The position numbers and the translations under genes were made by a program. DNA of 64,000 bases from Vicia villosa (lineage: Eukaryota > Streptophyta > Magnoliopsida > Fabales > Fabaceae). Of the stretch, positions 21,056-33,175 are shown piece after piece. The stretch spans positions 65,546,336 to 65,610,335 of the forward strand of contig NC_081183.1 in NCBI RefSeq assembly GCF_029867415.1, written 5' to 3'. Below the pieces are notes generated by a model, which saw only the letters and a list, made by a program, of their open reading frames with translations, was not told the DNA's origin and did not search any database. Position 1 is the first letter of the stretch. Every line of letters begins with the position of its first letter.

Positions 21056-21110
21056 GGACTTGAACTCGTGACCTTAAGGTCACCAACCAAAACAATAACC
21101 AGCTGAGCCA
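21056..21110 (-). other. tRNA-like A-box/B-box module in the Ogre LTR
   Basis: Minus strand TGGCTCAGCTGG (21099-21110) then GAGTTCAAGTCC (21056-21067), 43 bases apart as in a tRNA gene. It is duplicated at 25530-25584 and absent from the 5' LTR, where a 917-bp deletion removed it. No acceptor stem is evident. Confidence 0.6.
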
Positions 21111-22063
21111 CGCTTGTGGCTTGTTAGTAATACGCGCTTGGTAAAATATATTTTCCAACTAAATTTCAAAACTTATGAACCAAAAAACGCGCCAAGAACA
21201 CAATCCCCATTTGAATTTGAATTTTCTGAAAACTGAACCAAATTGAACAAGTGAAAGGTCTATCTTGCTCGTTTTTTCACGAGGAACATGATGGTGCCCT
21301 CAAAATTCATTTATTTTCACTCTAAGGGGGTCAATTTTGTGATGAACATGAAGAACCCTAAAACTGAAATTCAATGTGAAATCGTGTATGATCATGTTAT
21401 GATGCAATTGATTGAGGGTTAATGATCCCCATAGGTGCAGAAACAAGATGGTATGCTCATATTTCATTTATGATGCGTGCAAGTATGAGTTTGAAGTTCA
21501 AATGGCTTACCTTCAAAAACGGCAAAAGTGAGAATCGAATTCTTCAATAGAGGTGTTACAGAAGTTGTTTGATGATCTGGATAGCTTCAATGGACCATAT
21601 GGAAGGTGTCTGGATGCTTGGAGTGGATTGAAAACATCTGGATCATTCCATGGAACCTGATCTGCAGTAGAGCCGAGTATGAATTGAGCTTAATGATTCT
21701 GAGGTTTCTGGGCATGTATGATGATTGGAATAGTTTACATGAAGTATATGGATGATGTTAGAAGTGATAGTTTGGGCAGATATGGCTTGATGTGAGAATT
21801 GGCATGTTAAGGTTTTCTTTATGCAAACATGGTGGTTGAAGAGTGATTCTGAGATTTAGGTGTTTTTGGGGTGTGTGGATGGATCAAACACATCACATTT
21901 GATGTTTATGAGATGTTAGAACCCTCACTTTGGCCAGAAATTGCAAGAGATGGAAATTGCAATTCTCCCTCTTTGAAACTCATGAAACTTGCAACTTAAG
22001 AAAGAAGAGAGAAAACCTATGGTTATGAGGTTTTGGTGTGAATTGAAGAGTGGAAATGACCTC

Positions 22064-22071
22064 TATTTATA
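22064..22071 (-). promoter_or_regulatory. TATA box in Ogre 3' LTR
   Basis: Minus strand TATAAATA in the context GGCCTATAAATAGAGG. Copies are at 26538-26545 and, in the 5' LTR where it would drive the genomic transcript, at 42634-42641. Confidence 0.7.
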
Positions 22072-25000
22072 GGCCAAAGTTTCTGAATACAAAGCTCTTG
22101 CAAGTTGATCAAGAATGATGATTTGGCTTAAGAGATAAAATGGAATCTTTCACATTAAATGCAAATGGTTAAAGTAACTAAACCATGGTTATTTTGGCCA
22201 AGCTTCTTATCTCTTTACATTCTGATCTCAAATCAGAAAATATCATTCAATCATTGCTTTGGTGTGTCATTGCTTGAATTATAGGCCATATAGTATTGAA
22301 CTTAGTGAAAATGGCTTGTAATTTCATGCATAATGACCTCTAATTGCAAAATTCAAAACCATAGCTACACTCCATATTTTTTCATGCTCTTGGACATTTT
22401 GGAAAGCTCATATTACACACTTCAAAACCCTAGTTGAAAGTTTCTTGAAGATCCTTAAGGAAGTGGGTGAAAAAGATCCATGAACTTTGAGAAAAATGAA
22501 GTTTCAAGTGAAATTTTCCAAAGATGCCAACTTTGAAGCTCCATATCTCTTAAATGGTTGATCTTATGAAAAAAATTTATATGTGTCAAAGTTGTTTATT
22601 GGATCAAAATCTACAACTTTCATGTTGGAAGTTTTTTTCAGTTTGTAGGTGAAATTTTGAGTTATTCCCCTCCAAAGTTTGGAAAAAACCATGAAAAACA
22701 CTTAGAAAAATTTTCTAAGTATGAAAGTCAAACTTTTGACTTTTTGATTCTTGATTGGTTTTCTTGATTTTTCTTGATCAAATGACTTCATATATCATAT
22801 ATTGATGATTCAAAACTTCAAAAGTCATGGTTGACCAAAATTCCCCAAAAGTCAATGGTGATCTTGTACAGTTGACTTTTTCAGACGAATCGCGTTTCTG
22901 GAGATTTCAAATGAACCAAGCTATCCTCACCAAATGAAAGGTATGAATGAATCATATTGAAGCATTAGAGGATATTGAGCCATGGTTTGAGTTGTGACAC
23001 CATGTCCTGATTAAAAGGTCAGTTGTTCATTGAATTAGGTCAAAAAACCCTAATTGTCGACCTGATAAAATTGATGACTGTGGATCTTGAATTGAGATGC
23101 AATTTCCATTGGATATTGTCATAGGGATTATTTGAGGATGATTGAAACCTTTGATTGACTCCCTGGGGATTTTTAGGGTTTCCCAAATGTGATCCCTGAT
23201 TTTAGTCCCTGATAGTTCAAAACCCTAATCTGATGATTTGAAATTTCACTGTTGATCAATCCTTGTGTAGGAGATGTCTTGAGCCAATGGATTAGGTCAA
23301 AATGATGCACTTGGGGTCTTGAGGTCATGTCCCAAGTCATTAGATCAAATTCTGAGCAAAAGTCAGGAGTATGCTATCTTCAGTCAAAACCCTGATCTGG
23401 TTGATTCAGTGCCTTTGAGCTTATTGAAATGAATCTCTGAGGACCAAATGTTGATTGTTGATGAAGATGATTCATTTGAGATGAAGGGGGAACAAAACCC
23501 TAATTGATTGTTACTTGTACTGATGAGTGATTTCTTGTTTAAATCCTGCTGAGTCACAAGTAGCAAACACAAGCTATGCCATTTGTTAGAGATGCAAATG
23601 ATGCATATGCAAATGATATGATTAGCCAAGGATCGACCTTGTGCCTACGTATTCTCAAAGGGATGTTGAGAAAGTCAGAGCAATCGTAGTTCCCACTTAT
23701 GCTAGTGGAAGCAAAGGAAAATAGACAATTGTCGTCTAAATGCTAGATGTATCTAATCTATATCATCACATACATCTGTTTGTTTTTTGTTTGAAAATCT
23801 TTTCATTATAAGCCCGGGGCCATGCCACTTAGGGTGCTTAGAATGATAAAGATGTTTTTTTGTTTAACCAGCCTTGTGGCAAAAGTTTCAATGAAGTCAG
23901 CCTTGTGACAAAAACTTTGATTAATCAGCCAGCCTTGTGGCAAAAGTTTCAATGAAGTCAGCCTTGTGACAAAAACTTTGATTAATCATCCAGTACGGTG
24001 GTTAAAACAGTTTGATTGATTAGCCAGCCTTGTGGCAAAAAAGTTTGATTGATTGATTGTTTGTGATGATATAGAAGAGATACTCCTATCATAGAGATGA
24101 AAAATGTCTAATCTCCTAGGGTATTTGTTTTGGATATTGGGGATGCTTATAAGAAGCCCGTGGGTCCTTGTACGAAGCCCAAGAGGAGGCTATCCGAGGG
24201 TCCTTGCATTGTAAGCCCAAGAGGAGGCTATGGGAGGGACAATCCAGGGTCCTTGCATTGTAAGCCCAAGAGGAGGCTATGGGAGGGTCACTCGTTTATA
24301 CAAAGCCCAAGGGGAGGCATGGTATAGTTGGTTTGAGCTCTTAGAGCGATTTCACCGGGAAACCATACTCTATGTCCTAACCTAAACTAGGGAGATTCTT
24401 TGCACGAAGCCCAATAGGAGGCTATGGGGAACCTAGTATTGTACTAAGTTGAACAAGCACACATATCACACATATGAACAAACATGAACAAGTATGAACA
24501 AACATGAACAGGTATGAACAATTATATATATGACAAAGTGTGTGTGTATAATGGAGTTTATGAAGGAAATATACCTGTAAGCATGATCCATTTGAATACA
24601 CGGGGGCTCGGGACTTATACTCGAGGAAAGGTCCATTTGAGTTTATTCAAAGCTATGTAAACAGGTATTTACAAAGGGCTTGGGACTTATACCTACATGG
24701 AGGCCCATGTTTTTATTTTTGGGAAGATTTAAAGAAACCTTCATTTTTGGTTTGTTATTCAAAGTTAAAAAACAGATTGAGATATGTATAAAAATGTATG
24801 TGTACAATGAAATACCTAATTTCATGTACAGGAATGGGTATGTACAAAAGGGGCTTGGGACTTATACCTACGTGGAGGCCCGTGTTTATTTACAAAACAT
24901 GGTTGATTGTTTATTTACAGACGCGTTGTTTGAAAAACTGTTTGAAAGTTTTTGTTTTTTGAAAGAGTTTTCTGTATAAAGAAAAACTTGTATAAAAGGA

Positions 25001-28000
25001 AAAAAGGAGTGGGTCTTATACTCTTTAATATTCCAGAGGCCCCCACATCGTTTTGAAAATCAATTGATCAAATAAAAAGATTTAATCAATAGTTTCTTTT
25101 GAAATCAAAAAGAGATGGTTTATCGTTTTTTTTTAAAAGAATTGCGATCGCTTGTTTTAAAACGATTTGAAATTGAAAGAAATCAAATTAATCAAGATAA
25201 ACAAAAAGATTATGCTTAATTAATACCTAAATGATTAGGGCTTGCTCAAAAAATATTTACAAGTGTTTAAGTTTGAAAATCAAATGAAAAATAGTATTTA
25301 AAGGTATTAAAAGTACTTAAAAACAAGTCATTTTAAACTCAATTAAAAATATATTAAATGAATCTTTTTTTGTGATTTTTTTTTTATATTGTCAAAATAT
25401 GTATATTAAATAAAGAGTGTAAAAAAAATGAAGTGAAAATGATGAATTTTGATTGGTTTAATTAATTGATGAAGTTTGTTAAAAAATGAAATAAAATTAG
25501 TTGTAAAAAAAATAGGTTTGGTCCCTAGAGGACTTGAACTCGTGACCTTAAGGTCACCAACCAAAACAATAACCAGCTGAGCCACGCTTGTGGCTTGTTA
25601 GTAATACGCGCTTGGTAAAATATATTTTCCAACTAAATTTCAAAACTTATGAACCAAAAAACGCGCCAAGAACACAATCCCCATTTGAATTTGAATTTTC
25701 TGAAAACTGAACCAAATTGAACAAGTGAAAGGTCTATCTTGCTCGTTTTTTCACGAGGAACATGATGGTGCCCTCAAAATTCATTTATTTTCACTCTAAG
25801 GGGGTCAATTTTGTGATGAACATGAAGAACCCTAAAACTGAAATTCAATGTGAAATCGTGTATGATCATGTTATGATGCAATTGATTGAGGGTTAATGAT
25901 CCCCATAGGTGCAGAAACAAGATGGTATGCTCATATTTCATTTATGATGCGTGCAAGTATGAGTTTGAAGTTCAAATGGCTTACCTTCAAAAACGGCAAA
26001 AGTGAGAATCGAATTCTTCAATAGAGGTGTTACAGAAGTTGTTTGATGATCTGGATAGCTTCAATGGACCATATGGAAGGTGTCTGGATGCTTGGAGTGG
26101 ATTGAAAACATCTGGATCATTCCATGGAACCTGATCTGCAGTAGAGCCGAGTATGAATTGAGCTTAATGATTCTGAGGTTTCTGGGCATGTATGATGATT
26201 GGAATAGTTTACATGAAGTATATGGATGATGTTAGAAGTGATAGTTTGGGCAGATATGGCTTGATGTGAGAATTGGCATGTTAAGGTTTTCTTTATGCAA
26301 ACATGGTGGTTGAAGAGTGATTCTGAGATTTAGGTGTTTTTGGGGTGTGTGGATGGATCAAACACATCACATTTGATGTTTATGAGATGTTAGAACCCTC
26401 ACTTTGGCCAGAAATTGCAAGAGATGGAAATTGCAATTCTCCCTCTTTGAAACTCATGAAACTTGCAACTTAAGAAAGAAGAGAGAAAACCTATGGTTAT
26501 GAGGTTTTGGTGTGAATTGAAGAGTGGAAATGACCTCTATTTATAGGCCAAAGTTTCTGAATACAAAGCTCTTGCAAGTTGATCAAGAATGATGATTTGG
26601 CTTAAGAGATAAAATGGAATCTTTCACATTAAATGCAAATGGTTAAAGTAACTAAACCATGGTTATTTTGGCCAAGCTTCTTATCTCTTTACATTCTGAT
26701 CTCAAATCAGAAAATATCATTCAATCATTGCTTTGGTGTGTCATTGCTTGAATTATAGGCCATATAGTATTGAACTTAGTGAAAATGGCTTGTAATTTCA
26801 TGCATAATGACCTCTAATTGCAAAATTCAAAACCATAGCTACACTCCATATTTTTTCATGCTCTTGGACATTTTGGAAAGCTCATATTACACACTTCAAA
26901 ACCCTAGTTGAAAGTTTCTTGAAGATCCTTAAGGAAGTGGGTGAAAAAGATCCATGAACTTTGAGAAAAATGAAGTTTCAAGTGAAATTTTCCAAAGATG
27001 CCAACTTTGAAGCTCCATATCTCTTAAATGGTTGATCTTATGAAAAAAATTTATATGTGTCAAAGTTGTTTATTGGATCAAAATCTACAACTTTCATGTT
27101 GGAAGTTTTTTTCAGTTTGTAGGTGAAATTTTGAGTTATTCCCCTCCAAAGTTTGGAAAAAACCATGAAAAACACTTAGAAAAATTTTCTAAGTATGAAA
27201 GTCAAACTTTTGACTTTTTGATTCTTGATTGGTTTTCTTGATTTTTCTTGATCAAATGACTTCATATATCATATATTGATGATTCAAAACTTCAAAAGTC
27301 ATGGTTGACCAAAATTCCCCAAAAGTCAATGGTGATCTTGTACAGTTGACTTTTTCAGACGAATCGCGTTTCTGGAGATTTCAAATGAACCAAGCTATCC
27401 TCACCAAATGAAAGGTATGAATGAATCATATTGAAGCATTAGAGGATATTGAGCCATGGTTTGAGTTGTGACACCATGTCCTGATTAAAAGGTCAGTTGT
27501 TCATTGAATTAGGTCAAAAAACCCTAATTGTCGACCTGATAAAATTGATGACTGTGGATCTTGAATTGAGATGCAATTTCCATTGGATATTGTCATAGGG
27601 ATTATTTGAGGATGATTGAAACCTTTGATTGACTCCCTGGGGATTTTTAGGGTTTCCCAAATGTGATCCCTGATTTTAGTCCCTGATAGTTCAAAACCCT
27701 AATCTGATGATTTGAAATTTCACTGTTGATCAATCCTTGTGTAGGAGATGTCTTGAGCCAATGGATTAGGTCAAAATGATGCACTTGGGGTCTTGAGGTC
27801 ATGTCCCAAGTCATTAGATCAAATTCTGAGCAAAAGTCAGGAGTATGCTATCTTCAGTCAAAACCCTGATCTGGTTGATTCAGTGCCTTTGAGCTTATTG
27901 AAATGAATCTCTGAGGACCAAATGTTGATTGTTGATGAAGATGATTCATTTGAGATGAAGGGGGAACAAAACCCTAATTGATTGTTACTTGTACTGATGA

Positions 28001-28104
28001 GTGATTTCTTGTTTAAATCCTGCTGAGTCACAAGTAGCAAACACAAGCTATGCCATTTGTTAGAGATGCAAATGATGCATATGCAAATGATATGAGGTGG
28101 TATC

Positions 28105-29708
28105 CTTCAAAGGTTCGGTTAATATTACCGACTATCAGCCTTGTGATAGACATGTTAAATAATATAACCAGAACAAAAGGTTAACGACTACCAGCCTCGT
28201 GATAGTGGTTTTGAAGACATGATCAATTATCAGTCGAGTGATAAAATGATCCTGGAGACTTTGTTAGGGAAATTACTGGTTATTCAGCCTTGTGAACAGT
28301 AATAAGGCCCTGATTGTCGAATGGTCTTCATGATTGATTTCCTTGAGAGGAAATTTTTGAAAGAAACATAAACTGCTCAGATGACGAGGCGATTGTTTAT
28401 GGTTCAATTTTTTCTTGACTCTATTTGGGGAATCGGAATTTGAATCTTTGGTAAAGACAAGGTTCTAACCAAGAATGAATTGGAAAGAGACAGTCAAACA
28501 AGACTTTGTACCCATGAGGAATGAACTCGAATGGGTATTTTCTCCTTTGTTTTGAGAGGAGAAACTAAAGCAACCTTCTTCCACGAGGAATGATCTCAGT
28601 GGGGAACTGGAGAAAGAAAGGATGTTATTTCTGCTTATGGGTGACAGCCTACTGGAGAGATGACACGCCCATACTTGTTTCTTTTTTCTCTTTTTTTTTC
28701 TTCTTTTTTTCTTTTTTTCTCTACTTTTTGGGATAGATATATCCTGAACAAGCGATTATTGAAAAATGCAAGAATGCATAAATGATGCAAATATGTATGA
28801 ATGATGAATGTCATGAATGTAGCATGCATGCTGACGAGACTGACAGACAATGAAGTATATACTGGAGAAGGACCGACGTCGCAATACAACCAGATACTTG
28901 ACAAATGTTCTTCAACACGGTGTAGATAACACAGGTGATGAATGGTGTTGCGTGCTTTAAACTTCTTTGGGGAAGATAAGCATCTTTTTCTCACTGAGAT
29001 GGAAAAATCTTCTTTACTGGGGATAGAAGACCTTCTTCACTGGGGATAGAAGAGCTTTTCCTATCATAATCCTTGATTCGTCCTATGGAGATAGCTGTTG
29101 ATGTTCCTTCTGTTGTTCACAACTCAAAGGAAAGTTTCGCTTTTATTTTGAAAAAGTGAAGTAAAATTCATTTAAAACTTTTTTTCTTTTTTTTTCTGTT
29201 TCAAAAGTGAATAACACAATTAAAGCGTCATTTTGCAAGCTGAAAGAAATTAAAGATTGCAAACAAATGGGCACAAGGCTCAAATTTATTTAATAGGATG
29301 GTAATCAGCTAAAGGCATGATTCCACGGAGTATTTACAAAAGTTGGAAATGGTAATTATGCGGAAAAGGCTACATTGAAAGCAATAACCACTATTCCCCC
29401 CAACAACTTTGAGTTCCAACTGTGCTTGTCGCTTCAGATTGACAATGATTTGATTGAAGATCCTCTGATGAAGTACAGACTCTTCAGGTGACGAAGTACA
29501 GACTGATGCAGTTACTTTGTCATAAATCCCTAATTTTTGCCTAGATTGCCCTTTCAGGTTCTCAATCTACCAGGATGAATTTTTTTGTTTTTTGTCTCTA
29601 ATTTTTGCCTGGACCGCCCTTTCGGGTTTTCAGTCCACCGAGACGCTCATTTTTGCCTAAGTCGCCCTTTGCGGGTTTTCGACTTACCGAGCTGTTCTTT
29701 TGTCTTTT
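28105..29708 (-). other. 3' UTR of the Ogre
   Basis: No protein recognised. The end next to the LTR (28132-28304) has four more hairpins of the CAGCCTTGTG family. A 45-base pure pyrimidine run at 28678-28722 (a purine tract on the coding strand) lies further in. At 29530-29700 three imperfect repeats begin ATTTTTGCCTGGA or close variants and end with a short GGGTTTTC-type segment. The PPT expected directly at the LTR is missing. Confidence 0.6.
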
Positions 29709-30079
29709 TTAGACAAAGTATTTCTTGACTGCATCAGCATTCACAGGATGAGGGAGTTCATCACCATCCATGGTTGCAAGAGTCATGGCGCCGCCAGAAA
29801 ATGTTCTTTTGACAACATACGGGCCTTCGTAATTAGGAGACCATTTGCCCCTAGAATCTGGTTGAAAAGACAAGATCTTTTTAAGCACGAGGTCGCCTTC
29901 TTGAAATTCACGAGGTCGAACCTTTTTGTTGAAGGCTTGTTTCATCCTCGCTTGGTATAACTGTCCATGGCATAGAGCAGTCATACGTTTTTCTTCGATT
30001 AAGTTCAACTGATCGTATCTGCTTTGACACCATTCAGCCTCTGATAACTTGGTCTCCATGAGGACTCTCATTGATGGAA
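29709..30079 (-). pseudogene. Ogre integrase C-terminal end, out of frame
   Basis: The minus frame 30071-29709 encodes about 120 residues that continue the integrase: LSEAEWCQSRYDQLNLIEEK, then KVRPREFQEGDLVLKK and SPNYEGPYVVKR, ending HPVNADAVKKYFV. It is the usual end of Tat-lineage pol, without a chromodomain. It lies in the +1 frame relative to the main pol ORF. The change falls at a T run (30080-30084, AAAAA on the coding strand), best explained by insertion of one base. Without repair, the main ORF ends 15 or so codons later at 30034 in unrelated sequence. Confidence 0.85.
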
Positions 30080-33000
30080 TTTTTAACTTCTACGGGGAGC
30101 ACAGCTTCCATGCCGTATACTAGAGAAAAGGGAGTTGCCCCTGTTGAAGTACGCACTGAAGTACGGTACCCATGTAAAGCAAATGGCAGCATTTCATGCC
30201 AGTCTTTGTAAGTGACGACCATTTTCTGGACGATCTTCTTAATGTTCTTGTTGGCAGCTTCAACGGCGCCGTTCATTTTTGGTCTGTAAGGAGAAGAGTT
30301 ATGATGCTCAATCTTGAATTCCTCACATAATTCTTTCATCATCTTGTTATTCAGGTTTGAACCATTGTCAGTAATGATCTTGCTGGGAACACCATATCGG
30401 CAAATGATGTTATTCTTGATAAACCTCACAACCACTTGTCTTGTAACGTTGGCGTAAGATGCTGCTTCTACCCATTTGGTGAAGTAATCAATTGCTACTA
30501 AGATGAAACGATGACCGTTTGAAGCTTTTGGTTCGATCATTCCGATCATGTCGATACCCCACATGGAGAAAGGCCATGGAGATGAGAGAACGTTGAGTAG
30601 AGTCGGTGGCACATGGATCTTATCTGCGTAGATCTGGCACTTGTGACATCTCTTCACATGTTTATAACAATCTGATTCCATTGTCAACCAATAGTATCCT
30701 GCTCTTAAGATCTTTTTGGACATTGCATGCCTATTTGAATGAGTTCCAAAGGACCCTTCATGCACTTCATGCATTAACATGTCTGCTTCGTGTCTATCCA
30801 CGCATCTGAGCAAAACCATGTCGAAGTTTCTTTTGTATAGCACATTTCCATTCAGGAGGAAACTGCCAGAAAGCCTCCTTAGAGTTTTCTTATCTTTGTT
30901 CGATGCCCCAAGCGGGTACTCTTGAGTTTGAAGGAAGCGTTTGATGTCGTGGAACCACGGTTTATCATCGATGACTGCTTCAGTTGCAAACACATAGGCG
31001 GGCCTTTCAAGGCGCGTAATTCTGACTGTAGGCATATCGTTCCAATGACTGACTTTGAACATGGAAGATAGAGTAGCCAAGGCGTCTGCCATTCGATTCT
31101 GATCTCGAGGTATATGATGCAATTCAACCTTGTTGAAGAAAGTCAACAGACGTCTTGCATAATCTCTGTAAGGAATCAAGCCAGGGTGGTAAGTTTCCCA
31201 CTTGTCTTTGATTTGGTTGATCACAAGGGCTGAATCTCTATATATGTCCAGGATCTTGATCCTTAAGTCAATAGCTTCTTCGAGACCCAGGATACAAGCT
31301 TCATATTCTGCGATGTTGTTGGTGCAGTCGAATAGCAATCTGGCGGAGAATGGGATATGAGTACCCTTGGGAGTGATGATGATTGCCCCAATTCCATTGC
31401 CAAAAGCGTTTACTGCTCCATCGAAAATTAGGCCCCATCTTGATCCAGGCTCAGGACCTTTTTCAGGTAATGGTTCGTCACAATCTTTCATCTTCAAGTA
31501 CAAGACATCTTCATCAGGAAAGTCAAACTTGAGAGATTGATATTCATTAATTGGTTGATGTGCCAGGTGATCGACGAGAATGCTTCCTTTGACTGCTTTT
31601 TGAGCACGGTATTCAATGTCATATTCAGATAACAGCATTTGCCATCGGGCAATCCTTCCTATTAAGGCAGGCTTTTCAAAGACGTACTTGATCGGATCCA
31701 TTTTGGAGATTAACCAAGTAGTAGTGTTGATCATGTACTGGCGGAGACGTTTTGAAGCCCAGGCCAAAGCACAACATGTTTTTTCGAGCATGGAGTAACG
31801 AGACTCACAGTTTGTGAATTTCTTACTCAGGTAATAGATGGCATGCTCCTTCTTACCAGTTTCATCTTGCTGTCCAAGCATACAGCCCATGGATTCTTCC
31901 AACACGGTAAGGTACATGATTAGTGGTCTTCCTTCAACTGGAGGAATCAATATTGGTGGTTCTAACAGGTACTCCTTGATACTGTCGAACGCTTTCTGGC
32001 AATCTTCAGTCCATACAACCCCTTGATCTTTGCGGAGAAGCTTGAAAATCGGCCCACAAGTAGCAGTCATTTGAGAGATAAATCTGGAGATGTAGTTCAA
32101 CCGTCCGAGAAATCCTCTTACTTGCTTTTCAGTTTTTGGTGCAGGCATCTCTTGAATAGCTCTGACTTTGTCGGGATCTACTTCAATACCTCTTTGGCTG
32201 ATAATGAAACCCAAGAGTTTTCCAGATCTAACCCCAAAAGTACATTTGTTAGGATTCAAGCGAAGCTGATATTTCCTTAGTCGTTGAAACAACTTCAAAA
32301 GGTATTCAATATGTTTTTCTTCTGTGCTGGACTTGGCTATCATGTCGTCCACATAAACTTCTATTTCTTTATGCATCATGTCATGAAAGAGAGTAGTCAT
32401 CGCCCTTTGGTAAGTTGCGCCGGCATTCTTTAATCCAAACGGCATCACTTTGTAGCAAAAGGTACCCCATGGGATGATGAAAGATGTCTTCTCCATGTCT
32501 TCAGGAGCCATCTTGATCTGATTATAACCGGAGAACCCGTCCATGAAAGAAAAGACGTTGAACTTAGCGGTGTTATCAACCAGCATGTCGATATGTGGTA
32601 AGGGAAAGTCATCTTTTGGACTGGCCTTATTCAGGTCACGGTAGTCAACACACATTCTGACTTTGCCATCTTTCTTCGGAACTGGCACTATGTTGGCCAA
32701 CCATTGAGGATACTCAGAGGTGACTAGAAAACCTGCGTCGAGTTGCTTTTGAACTTCCATTTTGATCTTGTTAGCCATGTCAGGGTGAGTCCTTCGCAAT
32801 TTCTGCTTGACTGGCGGACATTCTGGCTTCAATGGCAAGTAATGCTGAACAATATTGGTATCCAACCCAGGCATGTCTTGGTAGGACCAGGCAAACACGT
32901 CAACATATTCTTTGAGAAGGTCTGTCAACTTACTCTTGATATCAGCATTAAGCAGCGATCCAATGGTCACTTCTTTTTTGTCTTCTTCAGAACCCAAATT

Positions 33001-33175
33001 GATCTTTTCTAAAGGCTCTTTGTGAGGCAGAATGGCTCTTTCCTCGTGCTTAAGTAATCGAGAGATCTCGTCCAGGATCTCCTCTTCTTCCTCTTCTTCG
33101 GCTTCGAACACAGGAAACTCAAAGTTGGGAGAGGGCATAGGGTTATTGCATTCAATGGGTTTATCAATAGTAAAT
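30080..33175 (-). CDS. pol: Ogre pol, exon 2: RT, RNase H, archaeal-type RNase H, integrase
   Basis: A single open frame from the splice acceptor at 33175. Counting from the ATG at 33183: acidic lead (1-100), RT (about 130-340; CVDYRDLN, active site YVDD at 277-280), gypsy RNase H/connection (about 405-540; the first aspartate of the usual YCDAS is replaced, MYLTV, so probably inactive), then a second, archaeal-type RNase H (about 583-710; D589, E626, D650, D700). Integrase follows: HHCC zinc region (about 800-849), DDE core D878, D939 and E975 with the usual 35-residue gap. Dual RNase H is a known Tat-lineage trait. The frame is intact up to the one-base slip near 30082. Translation would start upstream in gag-pro after splicing, not at 33183. 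Confidence 0.93.

Larger units (their letters stand above)
19151..28095. repeat. 4474-bp direct tandem duplication within the 3' LTR
   Basis: Unit one is 19151-23624, unit two 23625-28095 (offset 4474 throughout). Every site I compared is identical between the two units, including positions where both differ from the 5' LTR. The junction GATATGA-TTA-GCCAAGG has three filler bases and no clear homology. Confidence 0.9.
18713..28104 (-). repeat. 3' LTR of the Ogre, enlarged by internal tandem duplication
   Basis: Starts TGTCGCGGGG at 18713, the same as the 5' LTR at 40200. It runs to 23621, then jumps back to sequence equivalent to 19151 and runs through a second time to 28104. Compared with the 5' LTR, the last 25 bases (44201-44225, ending GGGGTATGACA) are absent, so the U3 start and the PPT next to it are lost. 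Without the duplication the LTR would be about 4.9 kb. The ORFs at 19656, 20206, 24130 and 24680 lie in LTR repeats and are not genes. Confidence 0.9.

Noticed and set aside
21056..21110. Functional tRNA genes at the A/B-box modules
   Set aside because: No acceptor stem or complete cloverleaf is visible in any of the copies.
23041..23520. Telomere-like AACCCTAA motifs in the Ogre LTR
   Set aside because: Only single scattered units, never in tandem.
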